A DNA stretch of 51,010 nucleotides from CAMAVH01 sp964628235 (GTDB lineage Bacteria > Pseudomonadota > Alphaproteobacteria > SMXQ01), in assembly GCA_964628235.1 (NCBI GenBank), contig CAZVLU010000022.1:1-51010 (forward strand), written 5' to 3'. Positions 9,678 through 17,117 of this stretch are shown here, piece after piece. Position 1 is the first letter of the stretch. Every line of letters starts with the position of its first letter. The notes below the pieces were generated by a model. That model had not been told where the DNA came from, made no database searches, and saw only the letters and a program-made list of their open reading frames with translations. Position numbers and translations under genes: made by a program.

Positions 9678-9965
9678 ATGAAGTTCAGGCCCCTGCACGA
9701 TCGCGTGCTGGTGAAGCCCCTCGAGGCTGAGACCAAGACCGCCGGCGGCATCATCATCCCCGACACCGCCAAGGAAAAGCCCATGGAGGGCAAAGTCGTG
9801 GCCGTCGGCACCGGCGCGCGCGGCGAAGACGGCAAGCTCGTTCCCATGGACGTCAAGAAGGGCGACCGCGTCCTTTACGGCAAGTGGTCGGGCACGGAAG
9901 TGAAGGTGGACGGCGACGATATGCTGATCATCAAAGAATCCGACATCATGGGCATCGTCGAATAA
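9678..9965 (+). CDS. groES: Co-chaperonin GroES
   Basis: 95-residue GroES with the N-terminal MKFRPLHDRVLVK strand, the mobile loop EAETKTAGGIIIPDTAKEKP that contacts GroEL, and the roof segment. The ATG at 9678 is taken because it matches the family start and follows a GAGAGCCAG region; the longer open frame from 9594 runs through the CIRCE region and is not expected to be translated. groEL begins 12 bp downstream. Confidence 0.98.
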   Translation: MKFRPLHDRVLVKPLEAETKTAGGIIIPDTAKEKPMEGKVVAVGTGARGEDGKLVPMDVKKGDRVLYGKWSGTEVKVDGDDMLIIKESDIMGIVE

Positions 9966-9977
9966 GGATCCGATAAA

Positions 9978-11624
9978 ATGGCAGCCAAAGACATTAAGTT
10001 CTCGACCGACGCTCGCACGCGCATGCTGCGCGGCGTCGAGATTCTCGCCGACGCAGTGAAGGTGACGCTGGGCCCGAAAGGCCGCAACGTCGTCATCGAC
10101 AAGTCGTTCGGAGCTCCGCGCATCACCAAGGACGGCGTCAGCGTCGCCAAGGAAATCGAGCTCACCGACAAGTTCGAGAACATGGGCGCTCAGATGGTCC
10201 GCGAAGTCGCTTCGCGCACCAACGACGAGGCCGGCGACGGCACGACGACGGCCACCGTTCTCGCCGCTTCGATCATCCGTGAAGGCGTCAAGTCGGTCGC
10301 GGCCGGCATGAACCCGATGGATTTGAAGCGCGGCATCGACCTCGCCGTCGAATGCGTCATCGAAGACCTGAAGAAGCGCTCCAAGAAGGTCAAGTCGAGC
10401 GAAGAAATCGCCCAAGTCGGCACCATCTCGGCCAACGGCGAAGTCGCCATCGGCAAGATGATCGCCGAAGCGATGGACCGCGTCGGCAAGGAAGGCGTCA
10501 TCACGGTCGAAGAGGCCAAGGGCCTGGAGACCGAGCTGGACGTCGTCGAAGGCATGCAGTTCGACCGCGGCTATCTGTCGCCGTACTTCGTGACCAACGC
10601 CGACAAGATGGTCGCCGAGCTCGACGACCCCTTGATCCTCATCAACGAGAAGAAGCTGTCTGGCCTGCAGGCCATGCTGCCGCTGCTCGAAGCCGTGGTG
10701 CAGAGCGGCCGTCCGCTGCTCATCATCGCGGAAGACGTCGAAGGCGAGGCTCTGGCCACGCTCGTCGTCAACAAGCTGCGCGGCGGCCTCAAGGTCGCGG
10801 CCGTGAAGGCGCCGGGCTTCGGCGATCGCCGCAAGGCGATGCTCGAAGACATCGCGGTGCTGACCGGCGGCCAGGTGATCTCCGAAGATCTCGGCATTAA
10901 GCTCGAGACCGTCACCATCGACATGCTTGGCAAGGCCAAGAAGGTCACGATGACGAAGGAAAACACCACGATCGTCGACGGCGTCGGCAAGAAGTCCGAC
11001 ATCCAGGCGCGCATCGCCCAGATCAAGGCGCAGATCGAAGAGACCACCTCCGACTACGACCGCGAGAAGCTGCAAGAGCGTCTGGCCAAGCTGGCCGGCG
11101 GCGTTGCGGTGATCAAAGTCGGCGGCGGCAGCGAAGTCGAAGTGAAGGAACGCAAGGATCGCGTTGACGACGCTCTGCACGCGACCCGCGCCGCTGTCGA
11201 AGAAGGCATCGTCCCGGGCGGCGGCACGGCGCTGCTGTACTCGATCAAGGCGCTCAACAAGCTCGAAGTAGCCGATGCCGACCAGCGCGTCGGCGTCGAG
11301 ATCATCCGCAAGGCTTTGCAGGCTCCGGTCCGCCAGATTGCCGAAAATGCCGGCGCCGACGGCGCCGTCATCGCCGGCAAGCTGATGGAGAGCAAGGACG
11401 CCAACTACGGCTACAACGCGCAGACCGGCGTGTTCGAAGACCTGGTGAAGTCCGGCATCATCGACCCGACCAAGGTCGTCCGCACCGCTCTGCAGGACGC
11501 CGCCTCGGTCGGCGGTCTGCTGATCACCACGGAAGCGATGATCGCCGACAAGCCGGAGAAGAAAGACAGCATGCCCCAGATGCCTGGCGGCGGCATGGGC
11601 GGCATGGGCGGCATGGACTTCTAA
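9978..11624 (+). CDS. groEL: Chaperonin GroEL
   Basis: 60-kDa chaperonin of 548 residues, full length. Visible signatures are the ATP-binding GPKGRNVV and GDGTTTATVLA segments, the family pattern AAVEEGIVPGGGTAL, and the C-terminal Gly-Met-rich tail (GGGMGGMGGMDF) found in type I chaperonins. It forms the double-ring folding chamber with GroES. A strong intrinsic terminator follows 30 bp after the stop. The antisense strand is open for over 800 codons, a composition effect of GC-rich codon use. Confidence 0.99.
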   Translation: MAAKDIKFSTDARTRMLRGVEILADAVKVTLGPKGRNVVIDKSFGAPRITKDGVSVAKEIELTDKFENMGAQMVREVASRTNDEAGDGTTTATVLAASIIREGVKSVAAGMNPMDLKRGIDLAVECVIEDLKKRSKKVKSSEEIAQVGTISANGEVAIGKMIAEAMDRVGKEGVITVEEAKGLETELDVVEGMQFDRGYLSPYFVTNADKMVAELDDPLILINEKKLSGLQAMLPLLEAVVQSGRPLLIIAEDVEGEALATLVVNKLRGGLKVAAVKAPGFGDRRKAMLEDIAVLTGGQVISEDLGIKLETVTIDMLGKAKKVTMTKENTTIVDGVGKKSDIQARIAQIKAQIEETTSDYDREKLQERLAKLAGGVAVIKVGGGSEVEVKERKDRVDDALHATRAAVEEGIVPGGGTALLYSIKALNKLEVADADQRVGVEIIRKALQAPVRQIAENAGADGAVIAGKLMESKDANYGYNAQTGVFEDLVKSGIIDPTKVVRTALQDAASVGGLLITTEAMIADKPEKKDSMPQMPGGGMGGMGGMDF

Positions 11625-11653
11625 GTCCGACCAACCAACGCCTGACGAAACGG

Positions 11654-11685
11654 AAAGGGGCCGCATCTGCGGCCCCTTTCTTTTT
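11654..11685 (+). terminator. Intrinsic terminator after groEL
   Basis: GC-rich hairpin GGGGCCGC-ATCT-GCGGCCCC flanked by AAA/TTT and followed by CTTTTT, directly downstream of groEL. Confidence 0.93.
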
Positions 11686-11688
11686 GCA

Positions 11689-12537
11689 ATGGAGATGACG
11701 CTCGTTCGCCGTAATATCGGCAATATGCAACTGCCTGATCCTGAGAAAGTCGCCGCTGCGATCCGCGAGACTGCGGAAATCGAGGTCATGCCGTTATTCG
11801 GTAAGCTTCTTGGCAGCGACATTCGCGAAAAGGGACCGGGCGACTTGGTCTCCATCGCCGATGAGGCATCCGAGCGGCGTTTGACATCTGCTTTGCGCGC
11901 GCTGCTGCCTGGCTCGGTCGTTGTCGGCGAGGAAGCTGCCGCCGCTGATCCGAGCGTGCTCGATCGCCTCGGCGCGAGCGGCGATATTTGGGTCATCGAT
12001 CCGATTGATGGCACTTTGAATTTTTGCGCGGCCATTCCGATCTTCGCGGTGATGGTGGCGTTGGTGCGCCACGGCGAGACTATTGGCGGCTGGATTTATG
12101 ATCCCATCAATCGCGAGATGCTATGGGCGGAGCGCGGCGAGGGGGCTTGGCTGAACGGCGAACGATTGCGCGTGCCCGCGCCGCCGCCGCTGGCGGCCAT
12201 GAAGGGCGCCATCAGCCCGCATGACGTAAAGGACGAGGCGCGGCGGGCCAAACTACGGCAGCGCTATCTCTTTCATGGCGACGAAAGCGATTTCCGCTGC
12301 GCCGGCCGTGAATATACGGAATTGTCGCGCGGCGGCCGCCATTTCACGACCTATCGTAGTTTGATGCCGTGGGATCATGCGCCAGGCGTACTCATCCATA
12401 CCGAAGCCGGCGGCTATAGCGCGATGGCGGATGATGGCGCCCCCTATAGCCTCATGCAGCGTAAACGCCCCTTACTGGTAGCGCCTGATCGTGACAGCTG
12501 GCAGGCGCTGCGCGATTTGATTTATCAGAGTCAGTGA
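11689..12537 (+). CDS. Inositol monophosphatase-family protein
   Basis: 282-residue member of the Mg-dependent IMPase/FBPase/CysQ superfamily. The first metal site is GEEAAAADP, the second WVIDPIDGTLNF, and the third PWDHAPGVLIHTEAGG, all in the expected order. Such enzymes hydrolyse inositol phosphate, histidinol phosphate or PAP; the substrate is not readable here. ATG codons at 11689, 11695 and 11725 are all possible starts; the last (MQLPDPEKVAAAI) opens closest to the conserved helix. The stop overlaps a GTG of the next gene, but that gene probably starts at the later ATG. Confidence 0.87.
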   Translation: MEMTLVRRNIGNMQLPDPEKVAAAIRETAEIEVMPLFGKLLGSDIREKGPGDLVSIADEASERRLTSALRALLPGSVVVGEEAAAADPSVLDRLGASGDIWVIDPIDGTLNFCAAIPIFAVMVALVRHGETIGGWIYDPINREMLWAERGEGAWLNGERLRVPAPPPLAAMKGAISPHDVKDEARRAKLRQRYLFHGDESDFRCAGREYTELSRGGRHFTTYRSLMPWDHAPGVLIHTEAGGYSAMADDGAPYSLMQRKRPLLVAPDRDSWQALRDLIYQSQ

Positions 12538-12548
12538 TCGGAGACGAC

Positions 12549-13421
12549 ATGGCGGAGAAGGTTGCGTTTCTCGGGCTCGGGGTCATGGGCTTTCCCATGG
12601 CCGGCCATCTGGCGAAAGCGGGCTACGCGGTGACGGTTTATAATCGCACCGCCGCCAAATCGGCGGCCTGGACCGCGAAGCATGGCGGCGCTGCCGCGCC
12701 GACGCCGGCAGCCGCGGCCAAGGACGCCGCGATCGTCTTCGCCTGCGTCGGCAACGACGACGATCTGCGCGCGATCACGTTCGGACCCGACGGCGCATTC
12801 TCCGGCATGGCCAAAGGGGCCGTCTTCGTCGATCACACGACGGCCTCGGCCGATATTGCGCGCGAGTTGGAAGCGGCGGCGAAGGCGAGGGGGCTTGGCT
12901 TCCTCGACGCGCCGGTGTCGGGCGGCCAGGCGGGCGCCGAGAACGGCCAGCTCACCGTGATGGTCGGCGGAGATGCCGGCACCTTCAGCAAAGCCGAAGC
13001 GGCGATGAAGGCCTACGGCAAAGCCGTGACCTTGATGGGCCCGGCGGGCAGCGGCCAACTTGCGAAGATGGTCAACCAGATTTGCATCGCCGGCTTGGTC
13101 CAGGGCCTCGCCGAGGGCGTCGCCTTCGCGCAGAAGGCCGGGCTTGATGTCGAGAAGCTGCTCGGCGTGATCTCCAAAGGCGCGGCGCAATCCTGGCAGA
13201 TGGAGAATCGCGGCAAGACGATGGCCGATGGCAAATTCGACTTCGGCTTCGCCGTCGATTGGATGCGCAAGGATCTGGGCATTTGCCTGGCCGAAGCGCG
13301 GCGCAACGGCGCACGTTTGCCGGTCGCTGCCTTGGTCGATCAGTTCTATGCCGAGGTTCAGGCGTCCGGTGGCAAGCGCTGGGATACTTCCAGCCTGATC
13401 CATCTGCTGACCAAGCCTTGA
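12549..13421 (+). CDS. NAD(P)-dependent beta-hydroxyacid dehydrogenase
   Basis: 290-residue enzyme of the 3-hydroxyisobutyrate / tartronate semialdehyde / glyoxylate-succinic semialdehyde reductase family. It has the N-terminal Rossmann signature (FLGLGVMGFPMAGHLAKAGY), the substrate-binding DAPVSGGQAGAENG motif and the catalytic lysine in GSGQLAKMVNQ. The ATG at 12549 has GGAG six bases upstream, which is better than the GTG at 12534 that overlaps the previous stop. The physiological substrate is uncertain. Confidence 0.9.
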   Translation: MAEKVAFLGLGVMGFPMAGHLAKAGYAVTVYNRTAAKSAAWTAKHGGAAAPTPAAAAKDAAIVFACVGNDDDLRAITFGPDGAFSGMAKGAVFVDHTTASADIARELEAAAKARGLGFLDAPVSGGQAGAENGQLTVMVGGDAGTFSKAEAAMKAYGKAVTLMGPAGSGQLAKMVNQICIAGLVQGLAEGVAFAQKAGLDVEKLLGVISKGAAQSWQMENRGKTMADGKFDFGFAVDWMRKDLGICLAEARRNGARLPVAALVDQFYAEVQASGGKRWDTSSLIHLLTKP

Positions 13422-13492
13422 CGGAATGAAACTCTCGCCCGGCTAGGGCGTTCTTTCCCTGAAAACGCCACACACCGTTCAAAGGGAAAACC

Positions 13493-13795
13493 ATGTCCAG
13501 CGAAGACCTCCATGCGCCGCGCGAGCGGTTGTCCAAGAAGACCCTGGCGATGCATCAGGCCATCGTCTCGCTGATGGAGGAGCTGGAAGCGACCGATTGG
13601 TACCGCCAGCGCGCCGACGATTGCGAGGACGAGAGCCTCAAGCGCATCCTTCTGCACAATATGAAGGAAGAGGTCGAGCACGCTTGCATGGCCATCGAAT
13701 GGCTGCGGCGTAACGACGAGACCTTCGCCAAAGAGCTGAAGGAATATCTTTTCACCGAGAAAGACATCGTCGCGGTCGAGAAGTCGAGCGGCTGA
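13493..13795 (+). CDS. Encapsulin-type ferritin-like protein (EncFtn fold), lone copy
   Basis: 100-residue helical protein that closely resembles encapsulated ferritins. The first helix reads IVSLMEELEATDWYRQRAD and the second LLHNMKEEVEHACMAIEWLRRND, followed by the YLFTEKDI turn. Glu30, Glu60 and His63 match the ferroxidase residues of the Rhodospirillum rubrum protein by alignment from memory, and Trp36/Tyr37 are kept. EncFtn proteins form annular decamers that oxidise Fe(II) inside encapsulin shells. Here the chain stops at KSSG shortly after the fold. There is no cargo-loading tail of the LGSLKG type, and no encapsulin shell gene follows (the next gene is mazG on the other strand). A GGGAAA ribosome site precedes the ATG. 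Confidence 0.85.
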   Translation: MSSEDLHAPRERLSKKTLAMHQAIVSLMEELEATDWYRQRADDCEDESLKRILLHNMKEEVEHACMAIEWLRRNDETFAKELKEYLFTEKDIVAVEKSSG

Positions 13796-13825
13796 CGCGA
13801 CCAGGCGAAAAGAGGCGACGGCGCG

Positions 13826-14668
13826 CTAACGCCGCTCTTCCGCTTTCGCCTGGTCCCACAGCGCGTCCATTTCCGCGAGCGTCGATTGGCCGGGCGTCGT
13901 GCCGCATTCGCGGAGCAGGGCCTCGACGCGCTGGAAGCGCCGGGTGAACTTGTCGTTGGCGTCGCGCAGGGCGGCTTCGGGATCGACCTCGAGCTTGCGC
14001 CCCAAATTGGCGACGGCGAGCAGCAGATCGCCCAATTCGTCGCGGATGCGGTCTTTGCCGGCGCCGGCATTTATCTCGGCGCGCAGCTCCTGAATCTCTT
14101 CCTCGATCTTGTCGAGCACCTGGCCAGCGTCCGGCCAGTCGAAGCGGTGGCGCGCGGCGCGCTTGGTCAGTTTTTCGGCGCGCGTCAGCGCGGGCAGGGC
14201 GCGCGCCACGCCGTCGAGCACGCTGGCCGGCTTGTCGGTGCTGCCCTTGCGTTCGCCGTCCTTCACTGTCTCCCAGGCCGAAACCTGAGCCGTCGCGCTA
14301 TCGGGCCGCGCCGCGTCGGTCTGGAAGACATGCGGATGGCGGCGCTCCATCTTTTCGGCGATGCCTTGAGCGACGTCGGCGAAATCGAACTGGCCGGCCT
14401 CGCGCGCCATCTGGGCATAGAACACGACCTGGAACAGCAGATCGCCGACTTCCTCACGGATGCTGGCGATGTCGCCGCCGGCGATGGCGTCGGCCACCTC
14501 GTAGGCTTCTTCGATGGTGTAGGGCGCGATGGTGGCGAAGGTCTGCTCGACGTCCCACGGGCAGCCGCCATCAGGCGAGCGCAGCCTAGCCATGACGCCG
14601 AGGAGCCTCTCCAGGGCTTCCGCGGCGCTCGGCTTATGCGGCGACGTCTTCTGCTCCGGGGCGTTCAT
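13826..14668 (-). CDS. mazG: Nucleoside triphosphate pyrophosphohydrolase MazG
   Basis: 280-residue protein with two MazG domains. The N-terminal signature is GGCPWDVEQTFATIAPYTIEEAYEV, with the metal-binding EExxE region and the EEVGDLLFQVVFYAQMA helix; the second domain repeats this with EEEIQELRAEI and DELGDLLLAVANLGRKL. It hydrolyses (d)NTPs to monophosphates and pyrophosphate, and in E. coli also lowers ppGpp. It lies 6 bp downstream of a secreted-protein gene on the same strand. Confidence 0.95.
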   Translation of the reverse strand: MNAPEQKTSPHKPSAAEALERLLGVMARLRSPDGGCPWDVEQTFATIAPYTIEEAYEVADAIAGGDIASIREEVGDLLFQVVFYAQMAREAGQFDFADVAQGIAEKMERRHPHVFQTDAARPDSATAQVSAWETVKDGERKGSTDKPASVLDGVARALPALTRAEKLTKRAARHRFDWPDAGQVLDKIEEEIQELRAEINAGAGKDRIRDELGDLLLAVANLGRKLEVDPEAALRDANDKFTRRFQRVEALLRECGTTPGQSTLAEMDALWDQAKAEERR

Positions 14669-14674
14669 CGGGGG

Positions 14675-15028
14675 CTAGCGGCCGGCCGGGTAGGGCTTGT
14701 TGGTGGCTTTCGACAGGCAATAGGCCTGATCGCCCGAACCGACCAGGCGGTCGCCGTACTGGCAGAACGCGGCGCGGCCGGCGATGCCGCTGGTGAGGCC
14801 GCCAAGGCTCGGGATCCAGCTTCCGGTCGAGCCGGGAGCCGCGCCGCCGCCCATCACATTGTTTTGCGGCACCTCCGGCTTGTAAGCGGCGGTCGGGACA
14901 TAGCAGAGACCCTTGGCCTCGTCGTAGTAGTCGCCAGCCTTGCAGTAGCCCTCGGCGCTTGCCGGCGCTGCGGCGGCCATGCCCAGCGCGAGGACGGCCA
15001 AGGCGAACAGGATGGCAGGACGGATCAT
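14675..15028 (-). CDS. Secreted hypothetical protein
   Basis: 117-residue protein with a clear Sec signal peptide (MIRPAILFALAVLALG, likely cleaved after APASA). The mature part is short, Gly/Pro-rich and has four cysteines (GYCKAG, GLCYVP, AFCQYG, AYCLSK) that could form two disulfides in the periplasm. I do not recognise the family. It directly precedes mazG on the same strand, and the host dif site with the prophage left end lies about 130 bp upstream of its start. Confidence 0.7.
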   Translation of the reverse strand: MIRPAILFALAVLALGMAAAAPASAEGYCKAGDYYDEAKGLCYVPTAAYKPEVPQNNVMGGGAAPGSTGSWIPSLGGLTSGIAGRAAFCQYGDRLVGSGDQAYCLSKATNKPYPAGR

Positions 15029-15156
15029 GGCAGCGGCCTCGGACTGGGGTGATGGGACGGGCTGGATGGGCGCGGCACGGCAAGTCTCAAGCGGTTCTAG
15101 ACCGGCGGGGAAGCCGGGACAATCTGCCGTATTTCAGGCCGCTATCTGGCATCCAC

Positions 15157-15184
15157 ATATCGTATAATTTATATTATGGAAAAT
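15157..15184 (+). other. Left prophage junction: dif-like Xer site (attL)
   Basis: 28-bp site laid out as XerC arm ATATCGTATAA, central TTTATA, XerD arm TTATGGAAAAT. E. coli dif reads GGTGCGCATAA / TGTATA / TTATGTTAAAT, so the XerD arm matches at 9 of 11 and the inner part of the XerC arm at 5 of 6. In the model offered here the XerC arm belongs to the host chromosome and everything from the central region on comes from the phage. It shares a 16-bp direct repeat (15170-15185) with the right junction at 25398-25413. Confidence 0.85.
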
Positions 15185-15231
15185 AGCAGGTTTCGCTGGC
15201 GCAGAGCCAGTTATGACAGCTTGCCGTTGTT

Positions 15232-15248
15232 TAGGTTCGCTTAACCTA
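15232..15248 (+). promoter_or_regulatory. Palindromic operator candidate before the left-end HTH gene
   Basis: Perfect 6-bp arms TAGGTT and AACCTA around a 5-bp spacer. A TATACT -10-like box (15247-15252) overlaps the right arm, and the site lies about 20 bp before the HTH gene at 15269. In the excised circle the regulator frame would end inside this palindrome (TAA at 15242-15244). Its half-site differs from the operators at the right end. Confidence 0.5.
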
Positions 15249-15268
15249 TACTTCCATAGGCTGCGCCA

Positions 15269-16066
15269 ATGCTCTCCGGGGGACTTCTTGCGGCGCTCGA
15301 CGCCGAGGCCATGATCGCGCTCGCCGATGAGTTTGAGAACAGCGCCCGTCAGCTCCGCGCCCGCGCCGCCGCGCGCGTCGCCGCGGCGGTCGCCGCCAAG
15401 GCCAGCGCGGCGCGCTCGGCCGAGCTGGCGCGCATTCCCCAGGCAGTCATCATGTACGGCAGCAAAGCCGCCGCCGCGCGCCGATTCGGCTGCACCGTCG
15501 CTCTGGTCGAGCTGGTCTGGAAGCGGCATTTGTATGCCGAAAGGAATAAAAAACGGGAGACTGCGCGCAAAATGCGATTAGGCGGCGCTACAGACGCCTC
15601 AATCGCTCAGGTGCTCGGATGTCACCCTAAGTCGGTTTCGCGCTTCCTGCGCGACGCCAAGGGCCGCGCCGAATCGAAAAACGCCGCCCATGACCCGCGC
15701 GCCGTGGCGGCAGCGCCAGCGGCTATGCGCCGGCGTCCGGTGGCCGGCGACAACGCCGGCCCACAGATCCAAGCCGAGCCGGCGCGCGATCAAGATCTCG
15801 GCCTCGATCAGCGCGTCGCCGGCGCCGGGACATTGCCGGTCCTGCCGAACATACAGCCATCGCTCGTTGATGACGGTCTGCCGGCTCCAAGGGAAGCTCA
15901 TGCGCGCCAGCCCGGCCATGCCGAGAAACTCGCCGGCGTCATCCTCGGCGATCAGCACAAGGCCGTTCGCCAGCGTGTCGGCGACAAAGGCCGCAAGCCG
16001 CTCGCCATCTGGCTCGGAAAAGCCCGCGCCGACTTCGGCGAAATAGTCCAGCGCCCGCGCCTGTAG
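15269..16066 (+). CDS. Phage HTH DNA-binding protein (left-end regulator)
   Basis: 265-codon frame whose first 150 residues look real. An Ala-rich helical N-terminus is followed by two helix-turn-helix-like units, one in VIMYGSKAAAARRFGCTVALVE and a clearer one in GATDASIAQVLGCHPKSVSRFL, then basic residues. This resembles small phage DNA-binding regulators. From about residue 145 the frame is Pro/Ala/Arg-rich and runs antisense to the GNAT gene for 468 bp, so its true end is uncertain. No strong ribosome site precedes the ATG at 15269; a start at the ATG at 15312 is possible. In the circular phage it would sit right after the other regulator gene. Confidence 0.55.
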   Translation: MLSGGLLAALDAEAMIALADEFENSARQLRARAAARVAAAVAAKASAARSAELARIPQAVIMYGSKAAAARRFGCTVALVELVWKRHLYAERNKKRETARKMRLGGATDASIAQVLGCHPKSVSRFLRDAKGRAESKNAAHDPRAVAAAPAAMRRRPVAGDNAGPQIQAEPARDQDLGLDQRVAGAGTLPVLPNIQPSLVDDGLPAPREAHARQPGHAEKLAGVILGDQHKAVRQRVGDKGRKPLAIWLGKARADFGEIVQRPRL

Positions 16067-16102
16067 CAGCGGCAGATCGGCGGCGACGGCGCGGCGGATC
16101 AC
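15599..16102 (-). CDS. GNAT-family N-acetyltransferase carried by the prophage
   Basis: 167-residue protein with the GNAT layout: N-terminal MIRRAVAADLPLL, the strand pair LVLIAEDDAGEFLGMAGLARM, then NERWLYVRQ, an acetyl-CoA loop region (RQCPGAGDALIEAEILIARRLG) and GLDLWAGVVAGHRTPA. The acetyl-CoA loop is a little off the usual Q/RxxGxG/A form. It starts at GTG, whose last bases form the stop of the preceding gene (GTGA overlap), so it is translated as the last cistron of the late operon. Its target is unknown; it is likely a lysogeny or host-modification cargo gene. Confidence 0.75.
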   Translation of the reverse strand: MIRRAVAADLPLLQARALDYFAEVGAGFSEPDGERLAAFVADTLANGLVLIAEDDAGEFLGMAGLARMSFPWSRQTVINERWLYVRQDRQCPGAGDALIEAEILIARRLGLDLWAGVVAGHRTPAHSRWRCRHGARVMGGVFRFGAALGVAQEARNRLRVTSEHLSD

Positions 16103-16383
16103 TTGCCGAGCAGCAGCCAGGCGGCGATGCCGCCGGCGACAAGCCAGGCCCAGGTTGGCACTTGCTGCACGTTGACCAGCGGCGTCGGCCCGATAACGGT
16201 CTGCTCGGCTTTCGCGCCCCCTTGCGGAAACAGCATGGCGAACAGCTCGGTGACGTTGGGCGCTTTGGTGTCGGGCGCGACGTTGGCCATGGTCGCCGCC
16301 GTGTGCGTCGCCTGGTCGCCGGTCAGCGGCGCGTTTCGTTGAAAGCCGTCAGAGGCGAGCGCGCCGCCCAAAGCTTGAGACAT
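16099..16383 (-). CDS. Small phage membrane protein, C-terminal span
   Basis: 94-residue protein beginning MSQALGGALASDGFQRNAP, with one C-terminal hydrophobic segment (TWAWLVAGGIAAWLLLGK) after a soluble Ala/Thr-rich part. The ATG at 16383 is preferred over a longer frame because GAGGG lies five bases upstream. C-anchored short proteins like this are typical of the inner-membrane proteins of tailless membrane phages. No family recognised. Confidence 0.75.
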   Translation of the reverse strand: MSQALGGALASDGFQRNAPLTGDQATHTAATMANVAPDTKAPNVTELFAMLFPQGGAKAEQTVIGPTPLVNVQQVPTWAWLVAGGIAAWLLLGK

Positions 16384-16385
16384 GA

Positions 16386-16778
16386 TTACCCTCGGAAAAT
16401 GAGCAGGAACAGGATGAACGCCGCGAGTATGATCATCATGGCGATCAGCGGCGAGACGCCGAACATGGCGGCAAGATCGGCGAGCGCCTTGCGCAGCGTG
16501 GCGATGATCTCGCGCAGCCACGGCGGCAGATCGAAGCCGTCGCTGCGCGTCTCTAAGCGCGGATCGAACATCGCAGAGGCGTAAGCGTTGCCCGCCATGC
16601 CCGCGCGCTCGCCGCCCCACAGGCCGAGGCCCTTCACGCCATCGTAAGCCTCGCCCCAGATGCGTCCCTGGTCATCGACATAGAGCGACTGCGGATAGAT
16701 GCCGCCCGCCACCGCCTTTTCCTCGACGCGCTGCCAATCGTTGAACGTCTGCGGCGTCACGCCGATGACCAAGGCCAT
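16386..16778 (-). CDS. Phage protein with C-terminal membrane anchor
   Basis: 130-residue protein; the first 80 residues are soluble (MALVIGVTPQTFNDWQRVEEKAV, then a Gly-rich IWGEAYDGVKGLGLWGGE segment) and the C-terminus has one strong span (LIAMMIILAAFILFLLIFRG). It is probably a virion membrane protein by position in the late operon. The next gene starts 2 bp after its stop. Function unknown. Confidence 0.75.
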   Translation of the reverse strand: MALVIGVTPQTFNDWQRVEEKAVAGGIYPQSLYVDDQGRIWGEAYDGVKGLGLWGGERAGMAGNAYASAMFDPRLETRSDGFDLPPWLREIIATLRKALADLAAMFGVSPLIAMMIILAAFILFLLIFRG

Positions 16779-16788
16779 GCCCTACTCC

Positions 16789-16902
16789 CTAGCGACGGCG
16801 CGCGCGCTTGCGCTTGGCGACTTTGCGCGCGCCCTTGCGGCCGGCGATCTTCGCGGCCTTGCTGCCCTTCTTGAAACGGCCCGACGCCGTGCGGCCCTTC
16901 AC
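16789..16902 (-). CDS. 37-residue highly basic phage protein
   Basis: Very small gene coding for a 37-residue protein with about 18 Lys/Arg (starts MKGRTASGRFKKGSKAAK, ends KRKRARRR), no acidic residues and only small neutral residues otherwise. It starts at GTG, overlapping the stop of the holin-like gene as GTGA, and ends in TAG 11 bp before the next ATG. The overlap and the unbroken operon spacing are the evidence that it is real. The composition suggests a DNA-condensing or nucleic-acid-binding virion peptide, like protamine or small virion peptides of membrane phages; this role is inferred. Confidence 0.7.
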   Translation of the reverse strand: MKGRTASGRFKKGSKAAKIAGRKGARKVAKRKRARRR

Positions 16903-17117
16903 TTGCGGTCTCGCATGAACACGGCGAGCGAACCCATGAGCAGCGCACCGACCGCGCCGACCCAGTTGCCCGACAGCGCCAGCGGCGCGGCGTTGGTGAT
17001 GGCGTCGGCGATGGCCGGCGCTTCGTTGATGTCGGCGAGCTGGCCGACGCCGGCGAGGATGGCGGCGAGGCCGGCGTAAGTGGACGGTTCGCCCATGCGG
17101 TCTTTAAGCCAGTTCAT
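16899..17117 (-). CDS. Holin-like two-span phage membrane protein
   Basis: 72-residue protein with a short N-terminal MNWLKDRMGEPSTYAG, a first hydrophobic segment (LAAILAGVGQLA), a second (WVGAVGALLMGSLAVF) and a charged MRDRK tail. Size, topology and its place a few genes from the transglycosylase suit a holin, though a structural membrane protein is also possible. It overlaps the upstream gene by 14 bp in another frame and shares a GTGA overlap with the basic 37-residue protein downstream. Confidence 0.65.
   Translation of the reverse strand: MNWLKDRMGEPSTYAGLAAILAGVGQLADINEAPAIADAITNAAPLALSGNWVGAVGALLMGSLAVFMRDRK

Noticed and set aside
9597..12035. 812-codon open frame on the - strand opposite groES, groEL and the IMPase gene
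   Set aside because: It is antisense to three well-supported genes, has low-complexity His/Asp/Gly composition and no recognisable domain; GC-rich codon use creates it.
13886..15052. 388-codon open frame on the + strand opposite mazG
   Set aside because: Antisense to a clear two-domain MazG protein; its product is Ala/Gly/Arg-rich without motifs.
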